A stretch of DNA of 64,000 nt from contig NZ_JXQD01000024.1 of NCBI RefSeq assembly GCF_002100145.1, positions 64,094 to 128,093 on the forward strand, written 5' to 3'. This DNA is from Vibrio sp. qd031. GTDB taxonomy: Bacteria; Pseudomonadota; Gammaproteobacteria; Enterobacterales; Vibrionaceae. Of this stretch, positions 18,140 through 28,051 are shown one piece after another (position 1 is the stretch's first letter; each line of letters starts with the position of its first letter). Below the pieces are notes generated by a model. That model worked only from the letters and a program-made list of their open reading frames with translations, searched no databases and had not been told where the DNA came from. Made by a program: the position numbers and the translations under genes.

Positions 18140-18366
18140 CGTTTTTCTCTCCAGCCCGGTGACTCGTCGTCCAATATTTTTTCGAGTGTTCTCACGCGAT
18201 CGGACATGGCGCCAGCGCGCTCGGATAGCGCTTCCAATCTGTCCCTATCCTCTTGACTCAGTCCTTTATTGGTTCTCTTGATGCTTCGGTAGTGCAGCAC
18301 CAGCCAAAGCGGTGCCACAAAAATCAGAAAGATAACCAGAGGTGTGGTAATTAGTGCAGCGGTCAT
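18136..18366 (-). CDS. pspB: Phage shock protein B (PspB)
   Basis: A small inner-membrane protein (76 residues) that works with PspC. One membrane helix (about residues 3-25) is followed by a charged helical tail with SQEDRDRLEALSERAGAMSD, typical of PspB. It lies 14 bases after pspA and overlaps pspC by 4, so pspABC is a tight unit. Confidence 0.93.
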   Translation of the reverse strand: MTAALITTPLVIFLIFVAPLWLVLHYRSIKRTNKGLSQEDRDRLEALSERAGAMSDRVRTLEKILDDESPGWREKR

Positions 18367-18380
18367 AGCGCCTCCTTGAA

Positions 18381-19046
18381 TTAAGATTTATCCTGCATCG
18401 ACTGTTTAAGTTTGTTGAGCTCTTGCTCAATCTCTTCCTCGGCCTGCAAATCTGCAAATTGGGCATCAAGTGATGGTGATTCAGACACCGCATAACTGTC
18501 AGCATCGGCTTCTAAGCGATCAATTTTCTTCTCAAACTGGTCAAATTTAGCCATCGCCTCTGCAGTTCTACCTGCATGCAACTGCTCCTGCACTTGCTTG
18601 CGATTACCCGCAACAGTTTGACGCATCGTTAAGGTTTGCTGACGAGCACGTGTCTCTAGAATTTTCGCTTCCAGTTTTTTGACTTCTTGCCCCAGTTTAT
18701 CAATTGTCTCTTCAACCAAGGTTTGCTCTGTGTGCAGCTCTGCCACTACTTTCTGCAATTTTTGTTTTTCGATCAGTGCAGCGCGGGCTAAATCTTCACG
18801 CGATTTGCTCAGCGCTAAACTCGCTTTTGCCTGCCAATCTTCAACTTGGTTTTCTATTTTTCCAACGCGACGAGCCAACTCTTTTTTATCGGCAATCGCT
18901 TTTGCAAGGTTTGTACGCACCTCAACCAAGGTGTCTTCCATCTCTTGGATAATCAAGCGGATCATTTTGCTCGGATCTTCAGCCTTATCTAAAAGTGCAC
19001 TGATGTTTGAATTTACAATGTCTGCGAATCTTGAAAAAATGCCCAT
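18381..19046 (-). CDS. pspA: Phage shock protein A (PspA)
   Basis: A peripheral inner-membrane protein of the PspA/ESCRT-III superfamily. It binds and inhibits PspF when unstressed and forms membrane-stabilising assemblies under stress. The N-terminal amphipathic helix reads MGIFSRFADIVNSNISALLD; the rest is long coiled-coil helices rich in Glu, Lys and Ala (about 25-190), ending in the acidic LQAEEEIEQELNKLK region. At 221 residues it matches E. coli PspA (222). A sigma-54 promoter is visible about 65 bases upstream. Confidence 0.95.
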   Translation of the reverse strand: MGIFSRFADIVNSNISALLDKAEDPSKMIRLIIQEMEDTLVEVRTNLAKAIADKKELARRVGKIENQVEDWQAKASLALSKSREDLARAALIEKQKLQKVVAELHTEQTLVEETIDKLGQEVKKLEAKILETRARQQTLTMRQTVAGNRKQVQEQLHAGRTAEAMAKFDQFEKKIDRLEADADSYAVSESPSLDAQFADLQAEEEIEQELNKLKQSMQDKS

Positions 19047-19112
19047 AACGACCTCTCATACCATTTATTAGCGTTTATGTTATCTAGGGTTTCCCCTTGT
19101 TGCTAATTACTA

Positions 19113-19129
19113 TTCAATATTGATGCCAA
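19113..19129 (-). promoter_or_regulatory. Sigma-54 (-24/-12) promoter of pspABC
   Basis: On the minus strand the bases read TTGGCATCAATATTGAA, fitting the sigma-54 consensus TGGCAC-N5-TTGC with GG and TTG at the right spacing. The -12 element is TTGA rather than TTGC. Transcription would start near 19102, giving a leader of about 55 bases before pspA. It lies between divergent pspA and pspF, where the activator's enhancer sites are expected; the flanking DNA is AT-rich, suiting IHF. Confidence 0.75.
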
Positions 19130-19237
19130 AAATAATAGCAAATAAAAACAAACACTTAACAATAAGTCGCTTGCACATCAACTCAAAGCATGACAAAAAT
19201 AACACATATGTGGTGAATTTAACCAAGTGAGAGTCTC

Positions 19238-20248
19238 ATGCAAAACCGTAATATCATCGGTGAGTCAGCCCTATTTCTCGAAATGCTTGAAAAAGTCTCG
19301 AAAGTCGCTGCCATTCAACGACCGGTACTGATTATAGGTCCTCGTGGCTCAGGTAAAGAACTCATTGCTCAAAGGCTGCACTTTTTATCTTCGCGTTGGG
19401 ATCAACCATTTGTTGCTCTAAACTGCGCCGCACTGAGCGAAAACCTTATTGACTCTGAACTCTTTGGACACGAGTCAGGCTCCTTTACCGGCTCCAGGGG
19501 AAAACATGAAGGCCGATTTGAACGAGCAGAAGGCGGTACCTTCTTTTTGGACGAGTTGGCTACTGCGCCCATCGTGGTACAAGAGAAACTTCTTCGTGTT
19601 ATTGAGTACGGTGAGTTTGAACGCGTAGGAGGCAGCAAAACCTTAAAAGCCGATGTGCGTCTGGTCTGTGCCACCAACGAAAACTTACCTCAATTGGCAG
19701 CGCAAGGTGATTTTAGAGCCGATCTTCTCGATCGCCTCGCCTTCGATGTGATTCATGTACCCGCATTATCGCAGCGACCGGAAGATATACCGTTGCTCGC
19801 AAAACACTTTGCAATGGGCATGTGCCGAGAGTTAGGCCTGCCCCTATTTGGCGGTTTTACCGAAGATGCCTTAGCCGCATTGGTTGCTTTTCCATGGCCG
19901 GGTAATATACGTGAGCTAAAAAATGTGGTTGAGCGCGCGGTCTATCAAAACCCAGAGCCCAACACTCCCATCAGTGAGCTTATTTTTGACCCCTTCCAGC
20001 AATCTATAGATAACAGTGCGCTTATCGTTAATGAGCACGCAATAGATGACACTGAACCTTCACAGAACTCCATCATATCGGCAGATATTTCCTTACCCTT
20101 AGAATACAAGCAGTGGAGTGAAAATAACGATATCGCTTTACTGACACAAACATTAGAGCATGCCAAACACAATCAAAAAGCAGCGGCGGATTTGCTAGGC
20201 CTCAGTTACCACCAATTTCGTGGCATGATGCGAAAATACAAGCTATAG
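19238..20248 (+). CDS. pspF: Psp operon activator PspF (sigma-54 enhancer-binding protein)
   Basis: An AAA+ activator that remodels sigma-54 RNA polymerase at the psp promoter. It lacks a receiver domain, as PspF should, being controlled by PspA binding. Walker A is GPRGSGKE (34-41), Walker B is GTFFLDEL, and sensor and Arg-finger segments follow (FRADLLDRLAFDV). The C-terminal helix-turn-helix is AAADLLGLSYHQFRGMMRKY. The sigma-54-contacting loop reads GSFTGS (81-86) instead of GAFTGA; Phe and Thr are kept. At 336 residues it is near family length. Divergent from pspA and upstream of sapA, as in enterobacteria. Confidence 0.95.
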   Translation: MQNRNIIGESALFLEMLEKVSKVAAIQRPVLIIGPRGSGKELIAQRLHFLSSRWDQPFVALNCAALSENLIDSELFGHESGSFTGSRGKHEGRFERAEGGTFFLDELATAPIVVQEKLLRVIEYGEFERVGGSKTLKADVRLVCATNENLPQLAAQGDFRADLLDRLAFDVIHVPALSQRPEDIPLLAKHFAMGMCRELGLPLFGGFTEDALAALVAFPWPGNIRELKNVVERAVYQNPEPNTPISELIFDPFQQSIDNSALIVNEHAIDDTEPSQNSIISADISLPLEYKQWSENNDIALLTQTLEHAKHNQKAAADLLGLSYHQFRGMMRKYKL

Positions 20249-20377
20249 GTAAAGGACAGCCAGCCTCCACACAATTGACATCACGTCGAGTAATGTGCGG
20301 TAAACTAGGCTCTAGATCGGCTTAATGCTAAAGTGTCCGCTATCGGACGCTTTAGCACCACAACAATTGGATCTTGT

Positions 20378-22006
20378 ATGACGTCAAACCTCCGCTGGCA
20401 ACCCATCGGGTTTCTGTTAATCGCAGTGGCTTTTTTAATGGGTTGCACAGAAAACTCTCAGGTTGAGCGAGTAAAACAGGAAGGCTTCATTTACTGTGGA
20501 CAAGGAAGCCCGCGTTTTTTTAATCCTCAGCTTGTCGATAACGACATAGCGACAGAAGCGCTGAGCCCGCAGCTGTTTGATGCCTTGCTTCAATTTGACA
20601 GTGAAACTATGGTGCCCTCGCCTCATTTGGCTCAAAGTTGGTCGGTGTCAGAAGACGGACGTGAATACACGTTTGAACTCAGACGCGATGTGCACTTTCA
20701 CCACACTCCATGGTTTACACCAACTCGGACAATGAATGCTCAAGATGTTGTATTTAGCTTTAAGCGCATCATCGATTCTCAACATCCGTATCACTTTGTG
20801 AATAGTGCTAGCTACCCTTGGTTTGCCGCGATCAATTTTTCAAGCACGCTCGAAGATGTGATCGCATTGTCAGACGACAAAGTGCTGTTCAAACTGAGCA
20901 AAGCGGATAACACCTTTTTAAGCAATCTATCGACCGTGTACCCTGTCATACACTCAGCGGAGTATGCCAATCAGTTAGCCGCGCTCGACGAAAAGCATAT
21001 CATCGATACACACCCAGTTGGCACGGGCTCGTTTAAGCTCAAAGAGTTTAAACATCATGACTATATTAGGCTGACTCGAAACGAGAATTACTGGAAGTCT
21101 CCAGCAAAAATGCAGCAAGTCGTCTTTGATGTCTCCTCTCGCGGGACTGGCAGTTTATCAAAATTGCTAAGCAATCAATGTGATGTTTTGTACTCACCGA
21201 TCATGAGCCAGATTCCGGTTATTCGCGAACACACAGAGTTGGAATTAGTGAAAGTACCTGCAATGAACATCTCTTTCATTGCACTGCAAACCTCAAACCC
21301 AAAGCTCAACCATCCAGATATTCGCAAAGCATTAAGCCTTGCCATAAACCGCGAAAACATTATCGATACCGTCTATTTTGGTAATGGTGAAGCAGCGTAT
21401 TCCTTGCTACCTAGTGGCTCTTGGGCCAGCAACAGAGACACTATTGCGGTGCGTTTTGACCCTAACTACGCAAGTGCATTGCTCGCAAAACATTTAGATG
21501 GACAACCACTTAATCTCACATTATGGGTGCCAGCGTCTGAACTCAGCTACCATCCAAGCCCGCGCAAAGTAGCGGAGTTAGTGCAATCGGACTTTGCAGA
21601 TGTTGGAGTGACTTTATCCGTGGTGTTCGAAGATAGAGTGCAGCGCAATCATCGCCACAGTTCCCAACAGTACGATATGGTACTTAGCAGTTGGAATGCC
21701 GATACACCGGACCCAGATAACTTCTTCCGCCCACTTTTATCTTGTGATGCCAATAGTGCAGGGTTAAATGTCTCCACCTGGTGTAACCCCGATTTTGACT
21801 TCCTTTTGGACCTAGCAAAGGAGACAACCGAGGCTAGATATAGAAAAAACCTCTATTATCAAGCTCAAGTCATTGTAAATGATGAAGTTCCATTGATTCC
21901 TTTGGCACACGGAGTACAATTCCAAGCAAAACACTACTCAATCGAAGGACTGCGAGTGAGCCCGTTTAATACTGAGTCGTTCGAGAACGTGTACAGGGAG
22001 TACTAA
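20378..22006 (+). CDS. sapA: SapA, periplasmic solute-binding lipoprotein
   Basis: The substrate-binding component of the Sap ABC system, from the dipeptide/oligopeptide-binding protein family. A signal sequence ends at FLMGC (Cys23 in the lipobox), so it may be a lipoprotein. Family blocks include DGREYTFELRRDVHFH and NADTPDPDNFFRPLLSCDA. ATG 20378 gives 542 residues, near E. coli's 547; a GTG-started extension from 20333 would precede the signal peptide. In Salmonella and Haemophilus SapA is linked to resistance against cationic peptides and to haem use. It overlaps sapB by one base (TAATG). Confidence 0.9.
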   Translation: MTSNLRWQPIGFLLIAVAFLMGCTENSQVERVKQEGFIYCGQGSPRFFNPQLVDNDIATEALSPQLFDALLQFDSETMVPSPHLAQSWSVSEDGREYTFELRRDVHFHHTPWFTPTRTMNAQDVVFSFKRIIDSQHPYHFVNSASYPWFAAINFSSTLEDVIALSDDKVLFKLSKADNTFLSNLSTVYPVIHSAEYANQLAALDEKHIIDTHPVGTGSFKLKEFKHHDYIRLTRNENYWKSPAKMQQVVFDVSSRGTGSLSKLLSNQCDVLYSPIMSQIPVIREHTELELVKVPAMNISFIALQTSNPKLNHPDIRKALSLAINRENIIDTVYFGNGEAAYSLLPSGSWASNRDTIAVRFDPNYASALLAKHLDGQPLNLTLWVPASELSYHPSPRKVAELVQSDFADVGVTLSVVFEDRVQRNHRHSSQQYDMVLSSWNADTPDPDNFFRPLLSCDANSAGLNVSTWCNPDFDFLLDLAKETTEARYRKNLYYQAQVIVNDEVPLIPLAHGVQFQAKHYSIEGLRVSPFNTESFENVYREY

Positions 22007-22968
22007 TGTTAATCTATACCCTGCGCAGAATTAACCTATTTGTGATCACTTTACTGATCATATCGGTGGTGAGTTACAGCATTCTGCGTCTGGACCCAAC
22101 TTCAACCTGGTCCATTCTCGATTTTTGGGAAGGCTGGCGAACCTATTTGAGTGAGGTTACTAACCTCAACTTTGGGCTCAATGCCTCTGGTCGACCAATC
22201 AGTGATGAAATTTTTGTGGTATTTGCTGCCACTTTAGAGCTGTGCTTGTTAGCCTTTTTATTGGCGCTCATTATTGGCATTCCTTTAGGAACCTTATCCG
22301 GTGTGCGACAAGGAAAACCGCTGGACAAGTTTATTTCCTTTGTCGCCACAGCCGCTTATGCTGCGCCTCTGTATTGGATTGCGCTACTGCTGATGTTATT
22401 GCTGTCATTGCAATGGGAATTGCTGCCAGTGTCTGGCCGCTATAACCCACTGTTTGATATAGAAACCGTTACGGGCTTTGCCATTGTAGACACATTGATT
22501 TCGCCGTCACCCCATAAAGGGGACGCATTGCAAAGTGTGTTACTTCACCTGGTATTACCATGTTGCGTACTGGCCATACCTCCAGCGACGCAACTGGTGC
22601 GCTTGATGCGTTCTTCGGTTGCCCAAGTGATGAGTGAAAATTTTATCCGCGTGGCAAAAATACGCGGCTTGAGCAGTTACCAGATCATCGTTAAACACGT
22701 ACTAAGAAATGCTTTTCCGCCCATTATTCCGATGTTAGGTGTGCAATTAGCGAGCATGCTGACCTTCGCCATAATCACCGAATCCATTTTTAGTTGGCCC
22801 GGTATAGGCCGTTGGCTTCTGGATGCACTTGCTATGAGAGATTATGTCTCGATTCAAGCTGGTGTACTGGTTGTCGCCAGCTTTGTTTTGTTTACTCAGA
22901 TATTATCGGATCTCATCGGCACGCTGATCAATCCCCTAGCGAGAAAGGAATGGTATGTTAACCGATAG
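22006..22968 (+). CDS. sapB: SapB, ABC transporter permease
   Basis: An inner-membrane permease of the DppB/OppB type. The 320-residue protein has a first helix at about residues 8-27, a periplasmic segment, then five helices. The cytoplasmic EAA-type loop is IRVAKIRGLSSYQIIVKHVL, which docks on the ATPases. It pairs with SapC and overlaps it by 14 bases. In E. coli SapBCDF has been reported to export putrescine, so the direction of transport here is uncertain. Confidence 0.92.
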   Translation: MLIYTLRRINLFVITLLIISVVSYSILRLDPTSTWSILDFWEGWRTYLSEVTNLNFGLNASGRPISDEIFVVFAATLELCLLAFLLALIIGIPLGTLSGVRQGKPLDKFISFVATAAYAAPLYWIALLLMLLLSLQWELLPVSGRYNPLFDIETVTGFAIVDTLISPSPHKGDALQSVLLHLVLPCCVLAIPPATQLVRLMRSSVAQVMSENFIRVAKIRGLSSYQIIVKHVLRNAFPPIIPMLGVQLASMLTFAIITESIFSWPGIGRWLLDALAMRDYVSIQAGVLVVASFVLFTQILSDLIGTLINPLARKEWYVNR

Positions 22969-23842
22969 CGTATACCAAGAAGACCACATCCCCACGCAGC
23001 GTGAGCGATTTATTAAGAGCTTTCGTGCCAATGGTTTGGGTATGTTTGGGTTTTGGAGCCTGCTCATTATCGTGCTAATCACGCTGATTTCTCCTTGGCT
23101 CACTCCACACGACCCTTATCAGCAAACATCGCATCTGCTTCAGCCCCCTTCGTGGGATGTCGATGGCAGTATCGAATACTTCCTTGGTACCGATGATCTT
23201 GGCAGAGACATATTGTCTCGTCTAATGGTTGGCGGGCAGATCACCTTTGCCAGTACCTTTGCCATTACCGTCATTGCTGCCATAATTGGCTGTACAATCG
23301 GATCTCTTGCAGGGATGACCAAGGGCTTAATCTCCAGTACGCTCAATCACCTTCTCGATACCGTCATGTCAATTCCCTCATTGCTGTTGGCCATTATATT
23401 TGTGGCGTTTTGGGGAAGCGATGTTTATACCGCGCTGTTCGCTATTTCTGTGGCATTAATGCCACGTTTTATCCGGTCTACCTACAATGCGATCCACCTA
23501 GAAATAGAAAAAGACTACGTTATCGCCTCACGTCTTGATGGCGCTAATGACTATTACCTGTTTTGGAACTCGATTCTGCCAAACATATTGCCCGTTGTTA
23601 TCGCCGAATTTTTTACAGCCCTGACCATTGCCATCATCGATATGACTGCATTAGGGTTTTTGGGTCTTGGTGCGCAAGGCGCAACGCCAGAATGGGGCGC
23701 CATCATCGGTCATTCTGTAGAGCTGGTGTTTATTGCTTCTTGGACGGTTATTTTGCCAGGGCTCGCCATAATGAGTACGGTTATCGCCCTGTCGATCGTC
23801 GGTGAAGCTGCGCGAGACGCGTTAAATTCGGGGGTAGAATAA
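22955..23842 (+). CDS. sapC: SapC, ABC transporter permease
   Basis: The second permease, DppC/OppC type, 295 residues. An N-terminal cytoplasmic segment precedes the first helix (about 28-48); the loop with [15 protein letters not shown] is typical of DppC proteins, and the EAA loop is [20 protein letters not shown]. Start ATG 22955 lies inside sapB, with AAGGA a few bases upstream. It overlaps sapD by one base. Together with SapB it forms the membrane channel. Confidence 0.92.
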   Translation: MLTDSVYQEDHIPTQRERFIKSFRANGLGMFGFWSLLIIVLITLISPWLTPHDPYQQTSHLLQPPSWDVDGSIEYFLGTDDLGRDILSRLMVGGQITFASTFAITVIAAIIGCTIGSLAGMTKGLISSTLNHLLDTVMSIPSLLLAIIFVAFWGSDVYTALFAISVALMPRFIRSTYNAIHLEIEKDYVIASRLDGANDYYLFWNSILPNILPVVIAEFFTALTIAIIDMTALGFLGLGAQGATPEWGAIIGHSVELVFIASWTVILPGLAIMSTVIALSIVGEAARDALNSGVE

Positions 23843-24837
23843 TGCCACTTATTGATATCAGGCACTGCTCTATCGTTATCGACACGCCGCAAGGAAAAGT
23901 TCGCGCAGTCGAACGGATGAGTCTCACCATCAATGAAGGTGAGATCCGCGGCTTGGTTGGAGAGTCAGGATCGGGAAAAAGCCTTATTGCTAAAGCGATC
24001 GTTGGCCTGACCAAAGACACCTGGACGGTCACCGCTGACCGAATGCGATATGGTGACATCGACTTGCTGCAACTGAGTAAAAAAGAGCGCCGCAAACTGA
24101 TTGCCAAAGAAATCGGTATGATTTTTCAAGAGCCTTCTACCTGTCTCGATCCCAGTGAAAAAGTGGGTGAACAACTGGCGGAATCCATACCAAAGTCGGC
24201 CTATCAAGGCCCGTGGTGGAAGCGATTTGCGTGGCGCGGCAAGTTGTCACATGCGTTGCTGCACAAAGTCGGCATTAAAGAGCACAAACGTGTCATGCAG
24301 TCGTATCCGTACGAGCTTACCGATGGTGAGTGCCAAAAAGTCATGATTGCGATGGCGATTGCTGCCGGTCCCAAGTTATTGATCGCCGATGAACCCACCA
24401 ACGACTTAGATTCGGTCACGCAGGCTCAAATTTTAAGACTACTCAGCCGAATGAATCAGCTACAACGCACCACTATTTTGCTGATCGGTCACGACCTCTC
24501 AACCATAGCGCAATGGTCAGATAGGCTTACAGTGATGTATTGCGGGCAATCGGTAGAATCTGGCGCGACAAAAAAAGTGCTTGATGGCCCTAAGCACCCG
24601 TATACTGCGGCGTTAATAAAAGCGATGCCAGATTTCGCAAGCTCAGATCAACATAAACAAAGGCTCTCTTCCCTACCCGGCTCGATACCGCCATTACAGC
24701 ATTTACCTATCGGTTGTCGTCTTGGACCCCGTTGTCCTTATGCTCGTAAAGAGTGTGTCGAAGCGCCACTGTCTAAAAAAGTGAAGGGCCACAAATACTC
24801 TTGCCATTTCCCACTTAACACGAAGGTGCCTGCATGA
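23842..24837 (+). CDS. sapD: SapD, ABC transporter ATPase
   Basis: A peptide-type ABC ATPase of 331 residues. Walker A is GESGSGKSL, the Q-loop is MIFQEPS, the signature is the family variant LTDGECQK, and Walker B is [10 protein letters not shown] with an intact catalytic Glu. The C-terminal oligopeptide-type extension contains [13 protein letters not shown] with clustered cysteines. E. coli SapD (TrkE) also binds ATP for Trk potassium uptake, an activity that cannot be judged here. It overlaps sapF by 4 bases. Confidence 0.93.
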   Translation: MPLIDIRHCSIVIDTPQGKVRAVERMSLTINEGEIRGLVGESGSGKSLIAKAIVGLTKDTWTVTADRMRYGDIDLLQLSKKERRKLIAKEIGMIFQEPSTCLDPSEKVGEQLAESIPKSAYQGPWWKRFAWRGKLSHALLHKVGIKEHKRVMQSYPYELTDGECQKVMIAMAIAAGPKLLIADEPTNDLDSVTQAQILRLLSRMNQLQRTTILLIGHDLSTIAQWSDRLTVMYCGQSVESGATKKVLDGPKHPYTAALIKAMPDFASSDQHKQRLSSLPGSIPPLQHLPIGCRLGPRCPYARKECVEAPLSKKVKGHKYSCHFPLNTKVPA

Positions 24838-25616
24838 GCGCATTATTAGAAGTTAAAGATCTTTCTAAAACCTTCACTACTCGCACTGGGTTGTTTGGCA
24901 AGAAAGAAAAACAAGCGGTTAAACCGATCACATTTAGCTTAGAAGCGGGTGAAACGATCGGTTTGATAGGACAAAACGGCTCTGGTAAGTCCACACTGGC
25001 CAAAATGATTGCGGGTGCCATTGAGCCAAGCAGCGGTCAAATATTGGTTAATGGTGAAGAGTTGGAGCACAAAGATTACTCAACCCGGTGTAAACTTATC
25101 CGAGTGATCTTTCAAGATCCAAATACGTCGCTCAATCCACGTATCCAAATTGGCCGAATTCTCGAAGGTCCATTAAAGCGAAACACCGCTATGCCAAAAG
25201 AAGCGCGTGAAATGCGTGTTGCACAGACCTTAAAACGAGTAGGTTTGTTGGCAGAGCATGCGCACTTTTACCCACAAATGCTCGCAACAGGTCAAAAGCA
25301 GCGTGTTTGCATTGCGCGAGCGCTTATTTTGCAGCCTTCGGTCATAATCGCAGACCAAGCGCTGATTGGCCTCGACATGGCGATGCGATCGCAAATTGTT
25401 AACTTGTTGCTCGAACTGCAAGAAGAAATGGGCGTGTCCTTCATCTATGTGTCCCAACACATTGGGATGATTAAGCACATCACCGATAAAATTCTAGTGA
25501 TGGATAATGGCGGCGTTGTCGAAACAGGGAATACTCTAGACATCATAAACAATCCAAAGCACTCAGTGACTCAAAAGCTAGTCGATAGTCACTTTATGCA
25601 AAAAGGTCGTTGTTAG
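24834..25616 (+). CDS. sapF: SapF, ABC transporter ATPase with altered Walker B
   Basis: The second ATPase of the Sap system, 260 residues. Walker A is GQNGSGKST (47-55) and the Q-loop is VIFQDPN. The signature is LATGQ (150-154) where LSGGQ is usual; E. coli SapF also departs here. Walker B reads [12 protein letters not shown]: the residue after Asp174, normally the catalytic Glu, is Gln175. The H-loop position is also non-canonical (YVSQHIG). The pair SapD/SapF may thus have one weak or dead catalytic site. It is the last gene of sapABCDF. Confidence 0.92.
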   Translation: MSALLEVKDLSKTFTTRTGLFGKKEKQAVKPITFSLEAGETIGLIGQNGSGKSTLAKMIAGAIEPSSGQILVNGEELEHKDYSTRCKLIRVIFQDPNTSLNPRIQIGRILEGPLKRNTAMPKEAREMRVAQTLKRVGLLAEHAHFYPQMLATGQKQRVCIARALILQPSVIIADQALIGLDMAMRSQIVNLLLELQEEMGVSFIYVSQHIGMIKHITDKILVMDNGGVVETGNTLDIINNPKHSVTQKLVDSHFMQKGRC

Positions 25617-25752
25617 TTTCACTCGCTCATTTATAGTTAGCCAAATTATAGCCTCAGCTAAGATTCAGCTTAGGGCTTGAAGCGTTAACTATTGATTGCG
25701 ACTTTTGGTCACTCACGACCCTTTCTCGATTTGCTGAGCCTCCAGTTTATAA

Positions 25753-25796
25753 CAATCGAAGTAATTTACTGGTCAGAAAATTGTTTAGGTTGGTAT
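25753..25796 (+). repeat. 44-bp dispersed repeat, copy A
   Basis: Aligns without gaps to 56106-56149, with 36 of 44 bases identical by hand count, including an unbroken 16-base core ACTGGTCAGAAAATTG. It lies between the convergent ends of sapF and the pyrophosphatase gene. It could be a protein-binding site or the worn end of a small mobile element. Confidence 0.5.
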
Positions 25797-25857
25797 TACT
25801 TTCTGTAAATCAACAACTCCGAAATTTGCGCGATAGAAGTCTGTCGAAATTTCGAGC

Positions 25858-25885
25858 AAAAAAAAACCCGCTTTAAGCGGGTTTT
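25858..25885 (-). terminator. Intrinsic terminator after ppaC
   Basis: A stem of up to 11 bp (25863-25873 with 25875-25885, with the central bases unpaired in practice). On the minus strand it ends in a run of T, 17 bases after the ppaC stop. It could also stop transcripts leaving sapF. Confidence 0.8.
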
Positions 25886-25901
25886 ATGCAATAGATTGTG
25901 T

Positions 25902-26807
25902 TTACACCAATTCGTTTTGCAACCAAGGCCAGCCTTGCTTCTTACGACTTAGCGTATTTTCCATCATCAGTTGACCATTTTGCTCGTGCTTAACCAACTT
26001 CTCAGCCCACTCACCTTTGTAAAGCAGACGAGTTTGCGCGGAGGTAATGTCTGTTAGCATAACCGCAGCAAACGCTAGCGAATCTTCTTCACAACGACGT
26101 TCTAGATCCGCTTCAATTGCGTCAATCATGCCGTCTACTTGTTCTAGGGTTGCTAGCTCAACTTGACCGACTACTACGTTGCGCTCATTGAATGGATACG
26201 CTTTAAGATCTTTCTCAACCAATTGCGCAGCATCTAGCCCTTCAATATCGGTTTTAGCAATCAACAAGTCTTTGATAAACGCATCGAGATCTTCAACACC
26301 AGCTAATGGAGCAAGCTCAAGTACCGCGTCTTTGTCTTTTTGAGTACAGGTTGGCGATGCAAAGCCAACCGTGTCAGACAGGATTGCCGACATCATTAGC
26401 GTTGCAATAGGCTTGCTAATCTCAACATTTTCCATTTTGAACAGGTTGAACAAAATCGTACAAGTACAGCCAACAGGCCAAATCCATGCTTCTAACGGGT
26501 TAACCGTCATGACATCACCCAGACGGTGGTGGTCGACAATACCAACAATCTCAGCTTCATTTACATCGTCGGGTGCTTGTGCAAGATCTGTGTAATCCAC
26601 CAGCCACACTTTTTCACCCGCAACAGACGTTCGCAATTCGGGTTGCTCTAGATTAGCAGTCGCTAAAATGTGCTGCGTCTCGCGGTTAATTTCACCTTGA
26701 CGTATTGGCATAGCTTCGAGGCCACGAGCTTTTAAAAGTTCGGTTGCCGCCAATGCGCTACAAATACTATCGCTATCTGGGTTTTTATGACCAACGACTA
26801 AAATCAT
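25902..26807 (-). CDS. ppaC: Manganese-dependent (family II) inorganic pyrophosphatase
   Basis: Hydrolyses pyrophosphate to phosphate in the cytoplasm, pulling biosynthetic reactions forward. Family II DHH motifs are present: GHKNPDSDS near the N-terminus, VDYTDLAQ, and the DHH-type GIVDHHRLGD. A C-terminal DHHA2 domain ends in LSRKKQGWPWL, carrying the substrate-binding Ser-Arg-Lys-Lys. Start ATG 26807 (301 residues) follows AGGAC by 6-7 bases; an ATG ten codons upstream lacks such a site. The gene is monocistronic between a terminator and cmoB. Confidence 0.94.
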   Translation of the reverse strand: MILVVGHKNPDSDSICSALAATELLKARGLEAMPIRQGEINRETQHILATANLEQPELRTSVAGEKVWLVDYTDLAQAPDDVNEAEIVGIVDHHRLGDVMTVNPLEAWIWPVGCTCTILFNLFKMENVEISKPIATLMMSAILSDTVGFASPTCTQKDKDAVLELAPLAGVEDLDAFIKDLLIAKTDIEGLDAAQLVEKDLKAYPFNERNVVVGQVELATLEQVDGMIDAIEADLERRCEEDSLAFAAVMLTDITSAQTRLLYKGEWAEKLVKHEQNGQLMMENTLSRKKQGWPWLQNELV

Positions 26808-27014
26808 TGCTTGTCCTATTCTTGTTAAATGAAACACAAAGCGTCATTGCTTTTTAAGTGGCACTACTTTACCCAATTTCGAGGGAATTTCCAATGTTCG
26901 CGCCTTCACTGATGCAGAAAACACCGTTTGCCCAAGCAATGATATTGCCAACTTATAGGCATAGGTGTATCTTCCTGTGCCAATGCCTCCACAAACCAAC
27001 AAATTACTAAGATT

Positions 27015-27989
27015 ATGTTTAATTTTGCGCCTTTTTATCACTTGTTAGCCAATGATACCCGTCTGCAATCTTGGTTAAACACACTACCGTCACAACTCAC
27101 TGATTGGCAAAATGCTGAGCATGGTGATTTTGAACGGTGGGTTAAGGCACTCAACAAAATCTCGGGCAGCAAGCCCGACTCCGTAGAACTTGAATACGAA
27201 GTAAAGGTGTCTAACCAATCGCCGCTCATAGACGGTGAAAAAAAGAAACTTGAGAACTTGCTGCGCACTTTCCACCCTTGGCGCAAAGGGCCTTATACCG
27301 TTCACGATATTCATATTGATACTGAATGGCGTTCAGATTGGAAATGGGACCGAGTTCTACCCCATATTAGCGACCTGAAAAACCGCCATATCCTCGATGT
27401 GGGCTGCGGTAACGGTTATCACATGTGGCGCATGCTAGGCGCAGGTGCACGATTGTGTGTTGGAATCGATCCATCACACCTATTTTTAGTGCAATTTGAA
27501 GCCATTCGAAAATTGATGGGCAACGACCAACGTGCTCATTTACTGCCACTTGGTATTGAACAACTGCCCAAACTAGAAGCGTTTGACACCGTATTTAGTA
27601 TGGGGGTCTTGTACCATCGTCGTTCACCTTTGGATCACTTGATCCAACTCAAAGACCAGTTGGTCGCTGGTGGTGAGCTTGTACTTGAAACATTAGTGAT
27701 AGACGGCGACGAAAATGCGGTGCTTGTACCGGCCGATCGCTATGCGCAAATGCGCAATGTGTATTTTTTCCCATCTGCAAAAGCGTTAAAAGTCTGGCTT
27801 GAAAAAGTTGGCTTTGAAAACGTACGTATAGTCGACCAAAATACAACAACTACCGGTGAACAACGCTCTACTGAATGGATGACTCACAATTCACTTCCAG
27901 AGTATTTAGATAGCGATGACCCCACCAAAACGGTAGAAGGATTACCAGCACCTAAACGTGCAATATTGGTTGCCAATAAGCCCCGGTAA
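27015..27989 (+). CDS. cmoB: tRNA U34 carboxymethyltransferase (CmoB)
   Basis: Transfers the carboxymethyl group of carboxy-SAM to 5-hydroxyuridine at the tRNA wobble position, forming cmo5U. The 324-residue protein has the Rossmann SAM motif [13 protein letters not shown] (about 125-137), preceded by [13 protein letters not shown] and followed by [13 protein letters not shown], all CmoB hallmarks. In E. coli and many relatives cmoA, which makes carboxy-SAM, lies immediately upstream; here the upstream 200 bases hold no gene and the neighbour is the divergent ppaC. Confidence 0.95.
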   Translation: MFNFAPFYHLLANDTRLQSWLNTLPSQLTDWQNAEHGDFERWVKALNKISGSKPDSVELEYEVKVSNQSPLIDGEKKKLENLLRTFHPWRKGPYTVHDIHIDTEWRSDWKWDRVLPHISDLKNRHILDVGCGNGYHMWRMLGAGARLCVGIDPSHLFLVQFEAIRKLMGNDQRAHLLPLGIEQLPKLEAFDTVFSMGVLYHRRSPLDHLIQLKDQLVAGGELVLETLVIDGDENAVLVPADRYAQMRNVYFFPSAKALKVWLEKVGFENVRIVDQNTTTTGEQRSTEWMTHNSLPEYLDSDDPTKTVEGLPAPKRAILVANKPR

Positions 27990-28051
27990 CTTATTGAATA
28001 CAAGTCTTTTAGTGGCATTCGTCTCTTAAAAGGCTCAGCTAGCTTTTTTAC

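Noticed and set aside
26844..27041. 65-codon minus-strand frame between ppaC and cmoB
   Set aside because: Overlaps the cmoB start and shows no recognisable motif or ribosome site.
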